This document shows positions 1-6,841 of a DNA stretch of 16,262 nucleotides, piece after piece (position 1 is the first letter of the stretch; the number at the start of each line of letters is the position of its first letter). This DNA comes from Thermoleophilia bacterium. GTDB lineage: Bacteria > Actinomycetota > Thermoleophilia > Gaiellales > SKUG01. The notes beneath the pieces are model-generated. The model saw nothing but the letters and a program-made list of their open reading frames with translations. It was not told the DNA's origin and did not search any database. A program made the position numbers and the translations under genes. The stretch is taken from the NCBI GenBank assembly GCA_025964455.1, contig JAOPYU010000253.1, positions 1 to 16,262 of the forward strand, in the 5' to 3' direction.

Positions 1-2
1 AG

Positions 3-1373
3 TACGCGCTGGCGCCGGTCTTCCCGCTCGGGTGCAACGATTCCATCAATGCTGCACGCGCCAAGGACCAGCGTGCTCCCGAGAACGTGCGCGGGCTCTC
101 ATCGGTCAACGTCCGCGCCGTGACGAACGCACCGTTCACGATCGAGCGCCAGACGACCAGCGGTGGACGTCGGGTCAAGCTCGATTCGAGCAACGCCGTC
201 TACAAGGGCGACGGAACCTACGTCTTCGCCGGAGTCCCGGCCGGCCTCTACGCCGTGAAGCTCACTCCCGGCAAGTACCGCGAGCTGTGGGACACCAAGT
301 CGGTACCGTCGCAGGGCATGACGAGCGTCCAGGCGAACCAGGAGGCTCGCGCGCTCATGATGCTCCGCCCGGTGCAGGGCGTCGGCGAGTACACGATCCG
401 CGCCGAGCGACAGGTGTACCTGTACCACCTCGAGACCGACACCGACAGCTTCACCACCACCTTCCAGGAGTTCGGGGCCACGTTCGAGACGGTCACGACG
501 TTCGTGTACCTGATCGGTGCCGGACCCCGCAAGGAGACCTGGGGCGGTCCGGCGTGGAACGGATTCGTCTCGATGTCACCCAAGCCGTTCGACCGCTACC
601 GCGTTCCCAAGACCGATGGCACTACCGTCAACCAGCAGCAGTCGCTCTTCCTGGGCTGGGACGGCAAGGACACGAGCGGCAAGTTCACCTTCACCGGCCT
701 GCCGACGGGACTCCACTCGTCGCCGCGCCAGCAGACCAATCCCGTCCCCGCTCCCGACGACTTCTGGGGATCGATCGGCTCGCGGGCCCAGAACTGCGCC
801 CCTGCGCGGGTCCCGGGCGGCCAGTGCGGCGACTTCGCGTGGATCGACCACCGGGCCGGCAGCACCTTCGGCGCCCCGGCTTCGGAGATCGTGTTCCACA
901 GCAACGACGGTGAGTGCTACCTGGAGAGCAACGTGCCGGGCTACAAGCTCGAGCGATCGATCCAGCTCGGCGGCGAGCACGCGCGACGCTGCTCGCGCGA
1001 CTTCATGTACTACAACCCACGGACCAAGAAGACGACCCGCATCAAGAACTTCCTCCCGCGCAAGGACGGGACCGGTGGGGGTCGGATGATCCTCTCGGTG
1101 TCTGCGACGACCAGCTGCATCGCTGACTGCGGGCTGATCCCGCCGCCGCCGGCGACGGCGACGATGGGGTATCAGGATCCCGGCCCGGATTCGGTGCGGC
1201 CCGCGACCGATCCGCCGCCGAGCACGCCGGTCGAGAAGCCCAAGGTGACGATCGTGCGCGAGAAGCCCACCGGCGGGACGCAGTCCTACTCGTCGTCGGC
1301 AGCGCCTGCGGCACCGCTCTCCGGCACCACGTCGAACAACACCTTGGCGAGCGCACTCACCGGCAAGAAGTAG
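3..1373 (+). CDS. Partial surface/appendage protein with prealbumin-like repeat modules (3' part)
   Basis: The reading frame is open from base 3, so the gene starts before the window; an internal GTG at 87 is not a convincing start. The visible 456 residues hold two motifs of the kind G-x-Y/F-x-F-x-x-x-P-x-G-L (residues about 71-82 and in the block encoded near 680-715), typical of carboxypeptidase-regulatory-like or SdrD-B-like beta-sandwich repeats. Residues 71-123 match a segment of the large prepilin encoded at 4543-6834 (shared GxYVFxxVPAG, RxxWxTKxxPS and ARALxxxRP patterns). The middle is rich in aromatic residues and has scattered cysteines. The last 80 or so residues are Pro/Ser/Thr-rich and look disordered; there is no LPXTG signal or C-terminal membrane segment. 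By analogy the missing N-terminus may be a prepilin signal, but this cannot be seen. The role is inferred as a pilus-associated or secreted surface protein; the function is unknown. Confidence 0.75.
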   Translation, partial: YALAPVFPLGCNDSINAARAKDQRAPENVRGLSSVNVRAVTNAPFTIERQTTSGGRRVKLDSSNAVYKGDGTYVFAGVPAGLYAVKLTPGKYRELWDTKSVPSQGMTSVQANQEARALMMLRPVQGVGEYTIRAERQVYLYHLETDTDSFTTTFQEFGATFETVTTFVYLIGAGPRKETWGGPAWNGFVSMSPKPFDRYRVPKTDGTTVNQQQSLFLGWDGKDTSGKFTFTGLPTGLHSSPRQQTNPVPAPDDFWGSIGSRAQNCAPARVPGGQCGDFAWIDHRAGSTFGAPASEIVFHSNDGECYLESNVPGYKLERSIQLGGEHARRCSRDFMYYNPRTKKTTRIKNFLPRKDGTGGGRMILSVSATTSCIADCGLIPPPPATATMGYQDPGPDSVRPATDPPPSTPVEKPKVTIVREKPTGGTQSYSSSAAPAAPLSGTTSNNTLASALTGKK

Positions 1374-1382
1374 CCCGGTCCA

Positions 1383-1412
1383 CCCGGGCGTCGGCAGCCG
1401 CCGGCGCCCGGG
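1383..1412 (+). terminator. Strong hairpin after the first gene
   Basis: A 12-bp stem (1383-1394 with 1401-1412, one G-T wobble) closes a 6-nt loop and begins 9 nt after the stop codon at 1371-1373. A second small hairpin follows at once (1410-1415 with 1420-1425). There is no T-run, which is common for terminators in high-GC actinobacteria. It likely ends the plus-strand transcript before the convergent prepilin gene. Confidence 0.6.
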
Positions 1413-1476
1413 ACGGCACCGTCCCAGCCGCGCATCCCCCTACGTGCCAGGTCGCTTCAAAGGATGCGGCCCGATG

Positions 1477-1513
1477 GCACGCCGCCGCGGGACAGGGAGC
1501 GCAGGCGGCGTGC
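1477..1513 (-). terminator. Hairpin after the minus-strand prepilin gene
   Basis: A perfect 10-bp inverted repeat (1477-1486 with 1504-1513) with a 17-nt loop lies about 42 bp past the stop of the minus-strand prepilin gene. There is no T-run. Together with the hairpin at 1383-1412 it makes two opposing candidate terminators in the 181-bp convergent gap 1374-1554, which otherwise holds nothing I can recognise. Confidence 0.45.
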
Positions 1514-1554
1514 GCCCGGCCGGTCGAAGCAGCGTCGCTCGGTCGACGACTCCG

Positions 1555-2049
1555 TCAGCGTCGTGCGCAGGTGCGGGGGGTCGTGCCAGCGGACTCGCCG
1601 CCACGGATCGCGCACGGATCGCGATCCTGCACGGTGACGATCAGCTCGTAGCCGCGGCCGCCTGACACGGAGCGGTACTGGAGACGTGCCGGGCCGGCCG
1701 CGTCGAAGCTCACGCGACCGTCCTGGACCGGCTCAGGCACGGATCGCAGGTACGGATGGGCATCGCCACCCAGCTGCGTGGACACCGGACCGCGCTCGGC
1801 CGCACGGGCCCAGTCAGCCGTGCCGACGCCCGCTGGGTAGCGGCCGTTGTGGTCGCGCGCGAACTCGTCGATGGCGTTTGCATAGGCGAAGCCGGATGTG
1901 GTGGTCGCCGAGAGGCGCCCGGATGCCCGCGACGACTGGATCGAAGCGACCGATATGCCCGACAGTACCGCGATGATGACCATCACGACGAGGACCTCGA
2001 CGAGCGTGAGGCCGTGTTCGTGGTGCACGGATCGGGGTGGTGGGCACAC
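1555..2049 (-). CDS. Type IV prepilin / pseudopilin, GspG- or PilA-like
   Basis: The 164-residue product is a small prepilin. It has a short leader, then the class III cleavage and methylation motif with G13 at -1, L14 at +1 and Glu18 at +5 (HEHG|LTLVEVLVV), then a hydrophobic helix to about residue 34. Residues 59-72 (IDEFARDHNGRYPA) resemble the pattern after the helix in GspG and major pilins. Cys146 and Cys161 near the C-terminus could form the D-region disulfide loop of type IV pilins. It would be processed at the membrane by a prepilin peptidase not in the window. The GTG at 2049 is the first in-frame start after an upstream stop; the GTG at 2028 (leaving a 6-residue leader) is an alternative. 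Neither has a clear ribosome binding site. The gene is divergent from the next three prepilin-like genes and is a candidate main subunit for them. Confidence 0.85.
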   Translation of the reverse strand: MCPPPRSVHHEHGLTLVEVLVVMVIIAVLSGISVASIQSSRASGRLSATTTSGFAYANAIDEFARDHNGRYPAGVGTADWARAAERGPVSTQLGGDAHPYLRSVPEPVQDGRVSFDAAGPARLQYRSVSGGRGYELIVTVQDRDPCAIRGGESAGTTPRTCARR

Positions 2050-2078
2050 GTGGTGCTCAACGGCAGGTCCGTCGCTCG

Positions 2079-2148
2079 ACTTGAGCGCGCGGGATCGCGC
2101 GCACGCACGAGGGCGCGCGTGCGCGTGGAGCTACGCGACCGCTCAAGT
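2079..2148. promoter_or_regulatory. Divergent promoter region with nearly concentric inverted repeats
   Basis: The 125-bp gap between divergent pilin genes (2050-2174) contains a perfect 9-bp inverted repeat, ACTTGAGCG at 2079-2087 and CGCTCAAGT at 2140-2148. It extends by CGCG on each side (2088-2091 with 2134-2137) if a 2-nt bulge is allowed. Inside it sits a second 9-bp inverted repeat, CGCGCACGC at 2098-2106 and GCGTGCGCG at 2117-2125. The centres (2113.5 and 2111.5) almost coincide. An operator for a shared regulator, or a cruciform-forming element, is inferred. Confidence 0.5.
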
Positions 2149-2164
2149 GATGCCGTGCGGGGCC

Positions 2165-2170
2165 GATATT
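2165..2170 (+). promoter_or_regulatory. Candidate -10 box of a leaderless pilin operon
   Basis: GATATT keeps the key A at position 2 and T at position 6 of the TANNNT -10 element and lies exactly 7 nt before the ATG at 2178, with no ribosome binding site in between. This places the transcription start at or next to the start codon. No good -35 box is visible. The ileS promoter has the same geometry. Confidence 0.4.
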
Positions 2171-2177
2171 CACTGTG

Positions 2178-2996
2178 ATGCGGTTGCCCACCCTCATCGA
2201 TGCATGGTCCGGCCCTGCCCCGCTGCTCCGATCGCGCGACGCGACGTCGAACGAGGGCGCCTTCACGCTGATCGAGCTCGTGGTCGCGATGGTCCTGCTC
2301 GCCATGGTGCTCGCCATGGCCAGCGGCTCGATCGTGCGGCAGTTCGGCGGAGCACGTACTGCGCGCTCGGGCGCCGCGTCGGATGCGGCGATCGCGCGGG
2401 CCACCAACCAGTTCAGCGATGACGTGGCTGGCGCGATGACGCCGGACCTCCGCGACGGCAAGCTCCGTGATCCCGTCGAGTACCGAGCAGCGGTGCAGCG
2501 CAACGAGACGGCGACCAGCAGCGATCCGTCCCAGCCAGGACGTGCGCTCGACATCGACGTGGTCGTCACAGCGCGCGGCGACCAGCTCAGCCTGCGCCGC
2601 GACGTGCACCGCAGCGCGGGAGTCGAGTGCGTGACCTGGCGCGTGAATCCCGGTGCGGCGTATCGGGTCGAACGAATGGTCGATCCCGCAGGTGCCTGCG
2701 GACGCGGCTCGCTCGGTCGGACCACCATGGTCTCCGCACCTTCAGGGATCGCCGGGCTGGACCGAACCCCCTTCGCCTACCAGCTGATCTGCAAGGGCTG
2801 CCCGAACGGAGGCAGGCCCACATGCCGCTCATGGAGCGCACCTGCAGCCACGACCGCGCAGCGACGCTGGGTCGTTGCCGCCGCGATGTCCGTGACCGAC
2901 ATCGGCGGCGACGCCTCGACCCTCGCACGCGGATCGTCGCGGGTCGGCATCAGGCTCCGCGACACCGAGAGCTACCGGCGGGCGCTCGGATGCTGA
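2178..2996 (+). CDS. Prepilin-like minor pilin, PilW/GspJ-like
   Basis: The product is 272 residues from the ATG at 2178 (a GTG at 2175 would add one residue). After a long hydrophilic leader of 28 residues comes GA|FTLIELVVAM, with Ala28 at -1, Phe29 at +1 and Glu33 at +5, followed by a hydrophobic helix to about residue 50. Ala at -1 instead of Gly is less usual but accepted by some prepilin peptidases. The length and the position before a PilX-like and a large PilV-like gene fit the minor pilins that prime pilus or pseudopilus assembly. The C-terminal half has several cysteines (for example a CKGC motif) that could form disulfides outside the cell. The stop overlaps the next start by 7 bases, so translation is probably coupled. 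I cannot tell PilW from GspJ here. Confidence 0.8.
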   Translation: MRLPTLIDAWSGPAPLLRSRDATSNEGAFTLIELVVAMVLLAMVLAMASGSIVRQFGGARTARSGAASDAAIARATNQFSDDVAGAMTPDLRDGKLRDPVEYRAAVQRNETATSSDPSQPGRALDIDVVVTARGDQLSLRRDVHRSAGVECVTWRVNPGAAYRVERMVDPAGACGRGSLGRTTMVSAPSGIAGLDRTPFAYQLICKGCPNGGRPTCRSWSAPAATTAQRRWVVAAAMSVTDIGGDASTLARGSSRVGIRLRDTESYRRALGC

Positions 2997-4546
2997 GCAG
3001 CTCCCGCACACCTCGCACCGGCGAACGCGGCGTCGCCATCCTGGCGACCCTCGCTCTCCTCGTACTCGCCTCGTTCGTGATCATCGGCATCATCGTGGCG
3101 GCGGGCTCGACCAAGGACGCGTCCCGCGACAAGCTCGACAGCTCCGCAGCGACGCAGCTCGCACGCGACGCAGGGGCCGCACTGGGGGCTTCCTACAGTG
3201 CGATGACGTCGGGCGAGTTCGATGGCTTCTCGCCGAGCGAGGCCGTGCTGCGGGGCCATGCGCGACGCATCGGTGGTCAGGTCGTCGCCAATCGGCAGCT
3301 CCCTGCCGAGCTGCGGACGGTCGACCCGCGCGTGCCTGCGTCGAGCCAGTTCGCCGTGTCACAGTCGCTGCAGGACGGGCGTACGGGATGGTGGCAGGTG
3401 TTCTCGGTCAAGCTCCCGGACTGGGGTCGAACGCCGGGTGGCCGCGTGGTGGTCTACGTCCGGACCTGGACCACGGGCGCGGCCGGCACGGCAACGCAGC
3501 CGACGCTCTACCGGATCGACTTCCGCCCGCGCTACTTCGCCGACTACCAGCTCCTGTTCGACGGACCCATGATCGTCGGCAGCGGCGCGGTGATCTCGGG
3601 TCCGGTGCACAGCAACGGGCAGCAGAACTCCTTCCTCGACCAGTTCCGCCCGCAGGTCAACCGTGGCGAGATGATCACCTTCGAGCCCGGCTCCAGCTGC
3701 GCCTCGACCGCCAAGATCTCGCTCGCCGTGGGGCGGGTCGTCGGCAACGCACGCTGCGCGGCGATGACGCGACGCAGCGACGAGCGCTACAACCTGCTCC
3801 GAGCACGCGACGCGGCCGCGCGCATGCGGGTCATCTGCGACGGCCCGCATCCGTCGCTGGACATGCTGTGCCTCGACACCACCGGCACGACGCTCGTCCG
3901 GCTCCGGGGCTCGTTCATGTACGTCAACGGCCGACGCCTCGACGCGGGCATCCGTGGCGACCGCCCGGGTGACAACCAGGGTGCAGTGCTCGTCGCCGCA
4001 GGCCGCGTCGACGTGAGCGGCGCCCTCAGCCCCGGCGCTCGCGCGCTCGTGGTCACGTCGTCGGATCCCGGGTCCGGCTCCTACGGCGTCGGCGGCGCAC
4101 CCAGTGCGTGGATCACCGACCGAGGCGATGTGGGGGCAGCGCCCGGGGATGTGCGCTCGAGCTTCGGCCTCGTCGCCGAGGGCGACGTGATCTTCGACGA
4201 GCTGCAGTCGTGCGGCGTGACTTTCCGCGGCGCGATGCTGACCATGACCGGGCTCGCCCGCTCCAATCCTACGTGGAGCCAGTACGCGGCCGTCTCCGGT
4301 GGTCGCACGTGCAACGCCATGACCATCAGGGGGTCGGTCAGCTCACACTACGCGCCGTCGCTCCTCGATCCCTACAACAACGCCGGCTTCCGCCGACGCA
4401 ACTACGCGTGGCTGCCCGCGCTCTACGACAACCCTCCGCCGCTCTATCCCACCGCCTCGGACTGGGAGACCACCGCCCTCGAACCCGCCAACCTGGACTG
4501 CTTCACCGGCGCCAACCTCGACGTCGCTCGGGCGGGATGCACATGA
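2990..4546 (+). CDS. PilX-like pilus assembly protein with a DUF4900-like region
   Basis: The ATG at 2990 overlaps the previous stop (2994-2996); the frame is open further upstream but that part shadows the previous gene. The 518-residue product has a short basic head, then a PilX-type N-terminus (ERGVAILATLALLVLASF, about residues 12-29, with the hydrophobic segment running to about 38). There is no Glu at +5, as in PilX-family proteins. Residues 204-210 (GPVHSNG), within a stretch about a surface-like I-x-G-P-V-H-S-N-G pattern, resemble the DUF4900 region found after PilX-like starts in several phyla. The rest contains paired cysteines and repetitive Gly-rich beta-like strands. It likely sits at the membrane or pilus tip with the neighbouring minor pilins. 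The family assignment is from motif memory, not a search. Confidence 0.75.
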   Translation: MLSSSRTPRTGERGVAILATLALLVLASFVIIGIIVAAGSTKDASRDKLDSSAATQLARDAGAALGASYSAMTSGEFDGFSPSEAVLRGHARRIGGQVVANRQLPAELRTVDPRVPASSQFAVSQSLQDGRTGWWQVFSVKLPDWGRTPGGRVVVYVRTWTTGAAGTATQPTLYRIDFRPRYFADYQLLFDGPMIVGSGAVISGPVHSNGQQNSFLDQFRPQVNRGEMITFEPGSSCASTAKISLAVGRVVGNARCAAMTRRSDERYNLLRARDAAARMRVICDGPHPSLDMLCLDTTGTTLVRLRGSFMYVNGRRLDAGIRGDRPGDNQGAVLVAAGRVDVSGALSPGARALVVTSSDPGSGSYGVGGAPSAWITDRGDVGAAPGDVRSSFGLVAEGDVIFDELQSCGVTFRGAMLTMTGLARSNPTWSQYAAVSGGRTCNAMTIRGSVSSHYAPSLLDPYNNAGFRRRNYAWLPALYDNPPPLYPTASDWETTALEPANLDCFTGANLDVARAGCT

Positions 4547-6834
4547 CCCGGCAACATCGCGAATCGGGCGTGTCGATCGTCGAGGTCGTGATCGCCGCGA
4601 TGCTGCTCGCGACGGTGGTCGCCGCGGTTGCCATGGCATCGCTCGGCGGCACGGCCCTCCGCGGCGCCGCGCGCCTGCAGACGTCGATGACGTCGGCTGG
4701 CGAAGCGGCGCAGGAGGACATCGCCTCCGACCGGCGCTGGATGCAGTTCGACGAGTGCAAGCGCCTCAATGACGAGTGTGACATCTCGAGCGCAGTCGAC
4801 CGCGGCTCGCTTCGCCTGGAGGACGTCGAGGGCGTCGCGGAGCTCATCAGCGCGCGGTCCACGGCGCTCGACAGCGACCTCGACAACGACGCCAGTGGCA
4901 ACGACCTGGACGGCGTCCTGCCCGACTACTTCCGGATCGTGGTGACCCTGCGCCCGGAGCGGAGCGTCCGCGCCCGGTACCGGATCGCGGGTACGCAGGG
5001 CGTGCGGAGGTTCGTCACGACGCTCGACCGGCGTGGCGTGGAGCAGATCGGCTCCGTCGCCGTCGAGATCTGCCGTGTCACCAACCAGGCAGACGAGCGC
5101 ATGCAGCTCCAGGGGTGCGCCAAGGGTCGCCGGAGCGACGTGTCGATGGACCGGTGCCCGGAGCGCACCCCCGTCTGCACGCCGGCATTCGACTGGGTGT
5201 CCCGATTCGGGGCATCCGACCACTCGCCGGCCCCCTTCGTCTCGCTCGTCCGCGAGAACATGTCGTTCTCGCTCGTCAACGCCTCGACCGGGAAGTCCTA
5301 TCCCTCCTCCGGCGCGACGCGCGTCGACGGCCTCTACGTCTTCGAGAACGTCCCTGCCGGCGAGTTCCGGCTGCTCGGACTCCCGGCCTCGGCGGGTGGC
5401 AACACCGAGCGGTGGAAGACGAAGGAGATCCCGTCGTTCCACGGATCCGCCGCGGATCGAGTGCCCAACCCCACGCTGAACGTCGAACCTGGCGTGCGCG
5501 CCCGAGCCCTCGTGCTGTTCCGTCCGCGCACCACCACCACGGGCATCGACTACGAGTTCGAGCGCCGCACCCACACCTTCCGCCTGACCGGCCTGTACAC
5601 CAAGAACGAGACCAATGTCCCGAAGATGGCGCCGACCGACACGTACGTCGGGTCGAGCGCCGAGGAGGCGTGCGCCCAGCTCGCGCGGGCCGGCGGCGGC
5701 TTCAAGTCCGGCAAGTACGCCCAGGAGACGTATGCCTGCTACAAGATGCAGCCCGGCCCGGCCAACTGCGTCACGCTGCTGATGCGCGGCACCTTCTTCA
5801 AGCGGGTCACCCCCGGGACCGGCGACTACATCGACGCGAGCGACGGGTTCGGCGCGGCTGCGCTGTCGGTCGCGGACATGAACGCCCAGCAGACGGAGCT
5901 GGGAACGCCCGAGACGATGCAGGAGACCAGGACCCGGACCGGCGCCAGCCTGCGGTTGGCGACGATACCCACAGGCACCCCCGGGGGGCGCTTCTGCACG
6001 TACTACGCAGAGTTCTACAAGCACTACTACTTCGCCAAGCCGACCAAGACACCCAAGATCCGTGACGGGGCGGTCGTCGGCGCCACCTACATGGTGCAGC
6101 CCATGCCCATCGCCCGGCACCTCGAATTCGACTCGGCAGGTGGCTTCGAGGAGATCGCCACCTGCATCGGCAAGTCGCGCGCACAGTGTCAGGCACCGGT
6201 CCCGGGCTTCCCTGCGATGAAGGCGGGCCTCAAGCCAGGACTCAACTCCAAGGTCCAGTGGAACGAGCCGCCGACCACCGTGCTCAAGAACGAGAATCTC
6301 GTACGGGCGCCTGCCTGGACACGGGCGCCGATGTGGGTCGAGCCCGACGGCGACATCATCCCGTCGGCAGGCGGGCGCGTTCCGGCCGGACCCACGGTCC
6401 GGGTTCGCGGTGAAGGCGAGTGCTACTGGACCGGCTGGGGCATCTCCGGCGAGCTCGAGAGCGCGTCGTGCGATCCGTGCGACGTGAAGTGGAAGACCGG
6501 ACGTCAGTACCGGGACGCGTGTTCGCTGCTCGTCCGCACGGACTGGCGGCGTCCCGCCTGGGAGACGATCCGCAACTACGGTTGGTATGACGGCACCGGA
6601 TGGGCGGCGACGGCCGGCGAGTACGAGATCGAGGAGAAGAACGGCACGATCAACTACGACCCGCCGTGGGGCTGCACGTCATCCGCCCCGATCATGGTCG
6701 GGGGCGGCACCTGCCGCTCCGGATCGAGCGGCAGCGGCGGCGGCGGCAATCCCTACATCGAGCGCACGGACCACAAGGATTCCTCCGGCGGGCACGGCGT
6801 GGTGCTGCGGCGACGCGTGGGCAGCCGCAGCTAG
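4543..6834 (+). CDS. Very large prepilin, candidate pilus-tip adhesin
   Basis: The ATG at 4543 forms an ATGA overlap with the previous stop, and GGGCGGG at 4530-4536 is well placed as ribosome binding site; the ATG at 4537 is an alternative. The 763-residue product starts with a prepilin signal (RESG|VSIVEVVIAAM, Gly9 at -1, Glu14 at +5) and a hydrophobic helix to about residue 33. An acidic stretch with Asp at 110, 112, 114, 116, 121 and 123 looks like a calcium-binding loop. Residues 263-328 carry a prealbumin-like module (GLYVFENVPAGEF, then RWKTKEIPS and ARALVLFRP) shared with the partial gene at the window start. Further parts are rich in Cys and aromatic residues, and a Gly/Ser linker precedes the C-terminus. 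Normal pilins have 130-250 residues, so this is a pilin head fused to a large extracellular part; a tip adhesin role is inferred from PilV-type architecture. Confidence 0.8.
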   Translation: MTRQHRESGVSIVEVVIAAMLLATVVAAVAMASLGGTALRGAARLQTSMTSAGEAAQEDIASDRRWMQFDECKRLNDECDISSAVDRGSLRLEDVEGVAELISARSTALDSDLDNDASGNDLDGVLPDYFRIVVTLRPERSVRARYRIAGTQGVRRFVTTLDRRGVEQIGSVAVEICRVTNQADERMQLQGCAKGRRSDVSMDRCPERTPVCTPAFDWVSRFGASDHSPAPFVSLVRENMSFSLVNASTGKSYPSSGATRVDGLYVFENVPAGEFRLLGLPASAGGNTERWKTKEIPSFHGSAADRVPNPTLNVEPGVRARALVLFRPRTTTTGIDYEFERRTHTFRLTGLYTKNETNVPKMAPTDTYVGSSAEEACAQLARAGGGFKSGKYAQETYACYKMQPGPANCVTLLMRGTFFKRVTPGTGDYIDASDGFGAAALSVADMNAQQTELGTPETMQETRTRTGASLRLATIPTGTPGGRFCTYYAEFYKHYYFAKPTKTPKIRDGAVVGATYMVQPMPIARHLEFDSAGGFEEIATCIGKSRAQCQAPVPGFPAMKAGLKPGLNSKVQWNEPPTTVLKNENLVRAPAWTRAPMWVEPDGDIIPSAGGRVPAGPTVRVRGEGECYWTGWGISGELESASCDPCDVKWKTGRQYRDACSLLVRTDWRRPAWETIRNYGWYDGTGWAATAGEYEIEEKNGTINYDPPWGCTSSAPIMVGGGTCRSGSSGSGGGGNPYIERTDHKDSSGGHGVVLRRRVGSRS

Positions 6835-6841
6835 CGCTGCG
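6826..6841. terminator. Symmetric hairpin over two overlapping stop codons
   Basis: CGCAGC at 6826-6831 and GCTGCG at 6836-6841 pair perfectly around a 4-nt loop. The palindrome CTAG at 6831-6834 supplies TAG to both convergent genes: plus strand at 6832-6834, minus strand at 6833-6831. It may act as a bidirectional terminator. The stem is short and there is no T-run. Confidence 0.4.

Noticed and set aside
1444..1665. Plus-strand frame of 73 codons between the first gene and the prepilin
   Set aside because: It overlaps the prepilin gene on the other strand, covers a hairpin and has no ribosome binding site.
2627..2989. Upstream extension of the PilX-like gene
   Set aside because: The extension overlaps the PilW-like gene almost entirely and would bury the membrane segment; the ATG at 2990 fits the family.
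4444..6120. Open frame of 558 codons on the minus strand opposite the large prepilin
   Set aside because: The plus strand encodes a prepilin signal and recognisable modules; the minus frame is an Arg/Gly/Ala-rich shadow.
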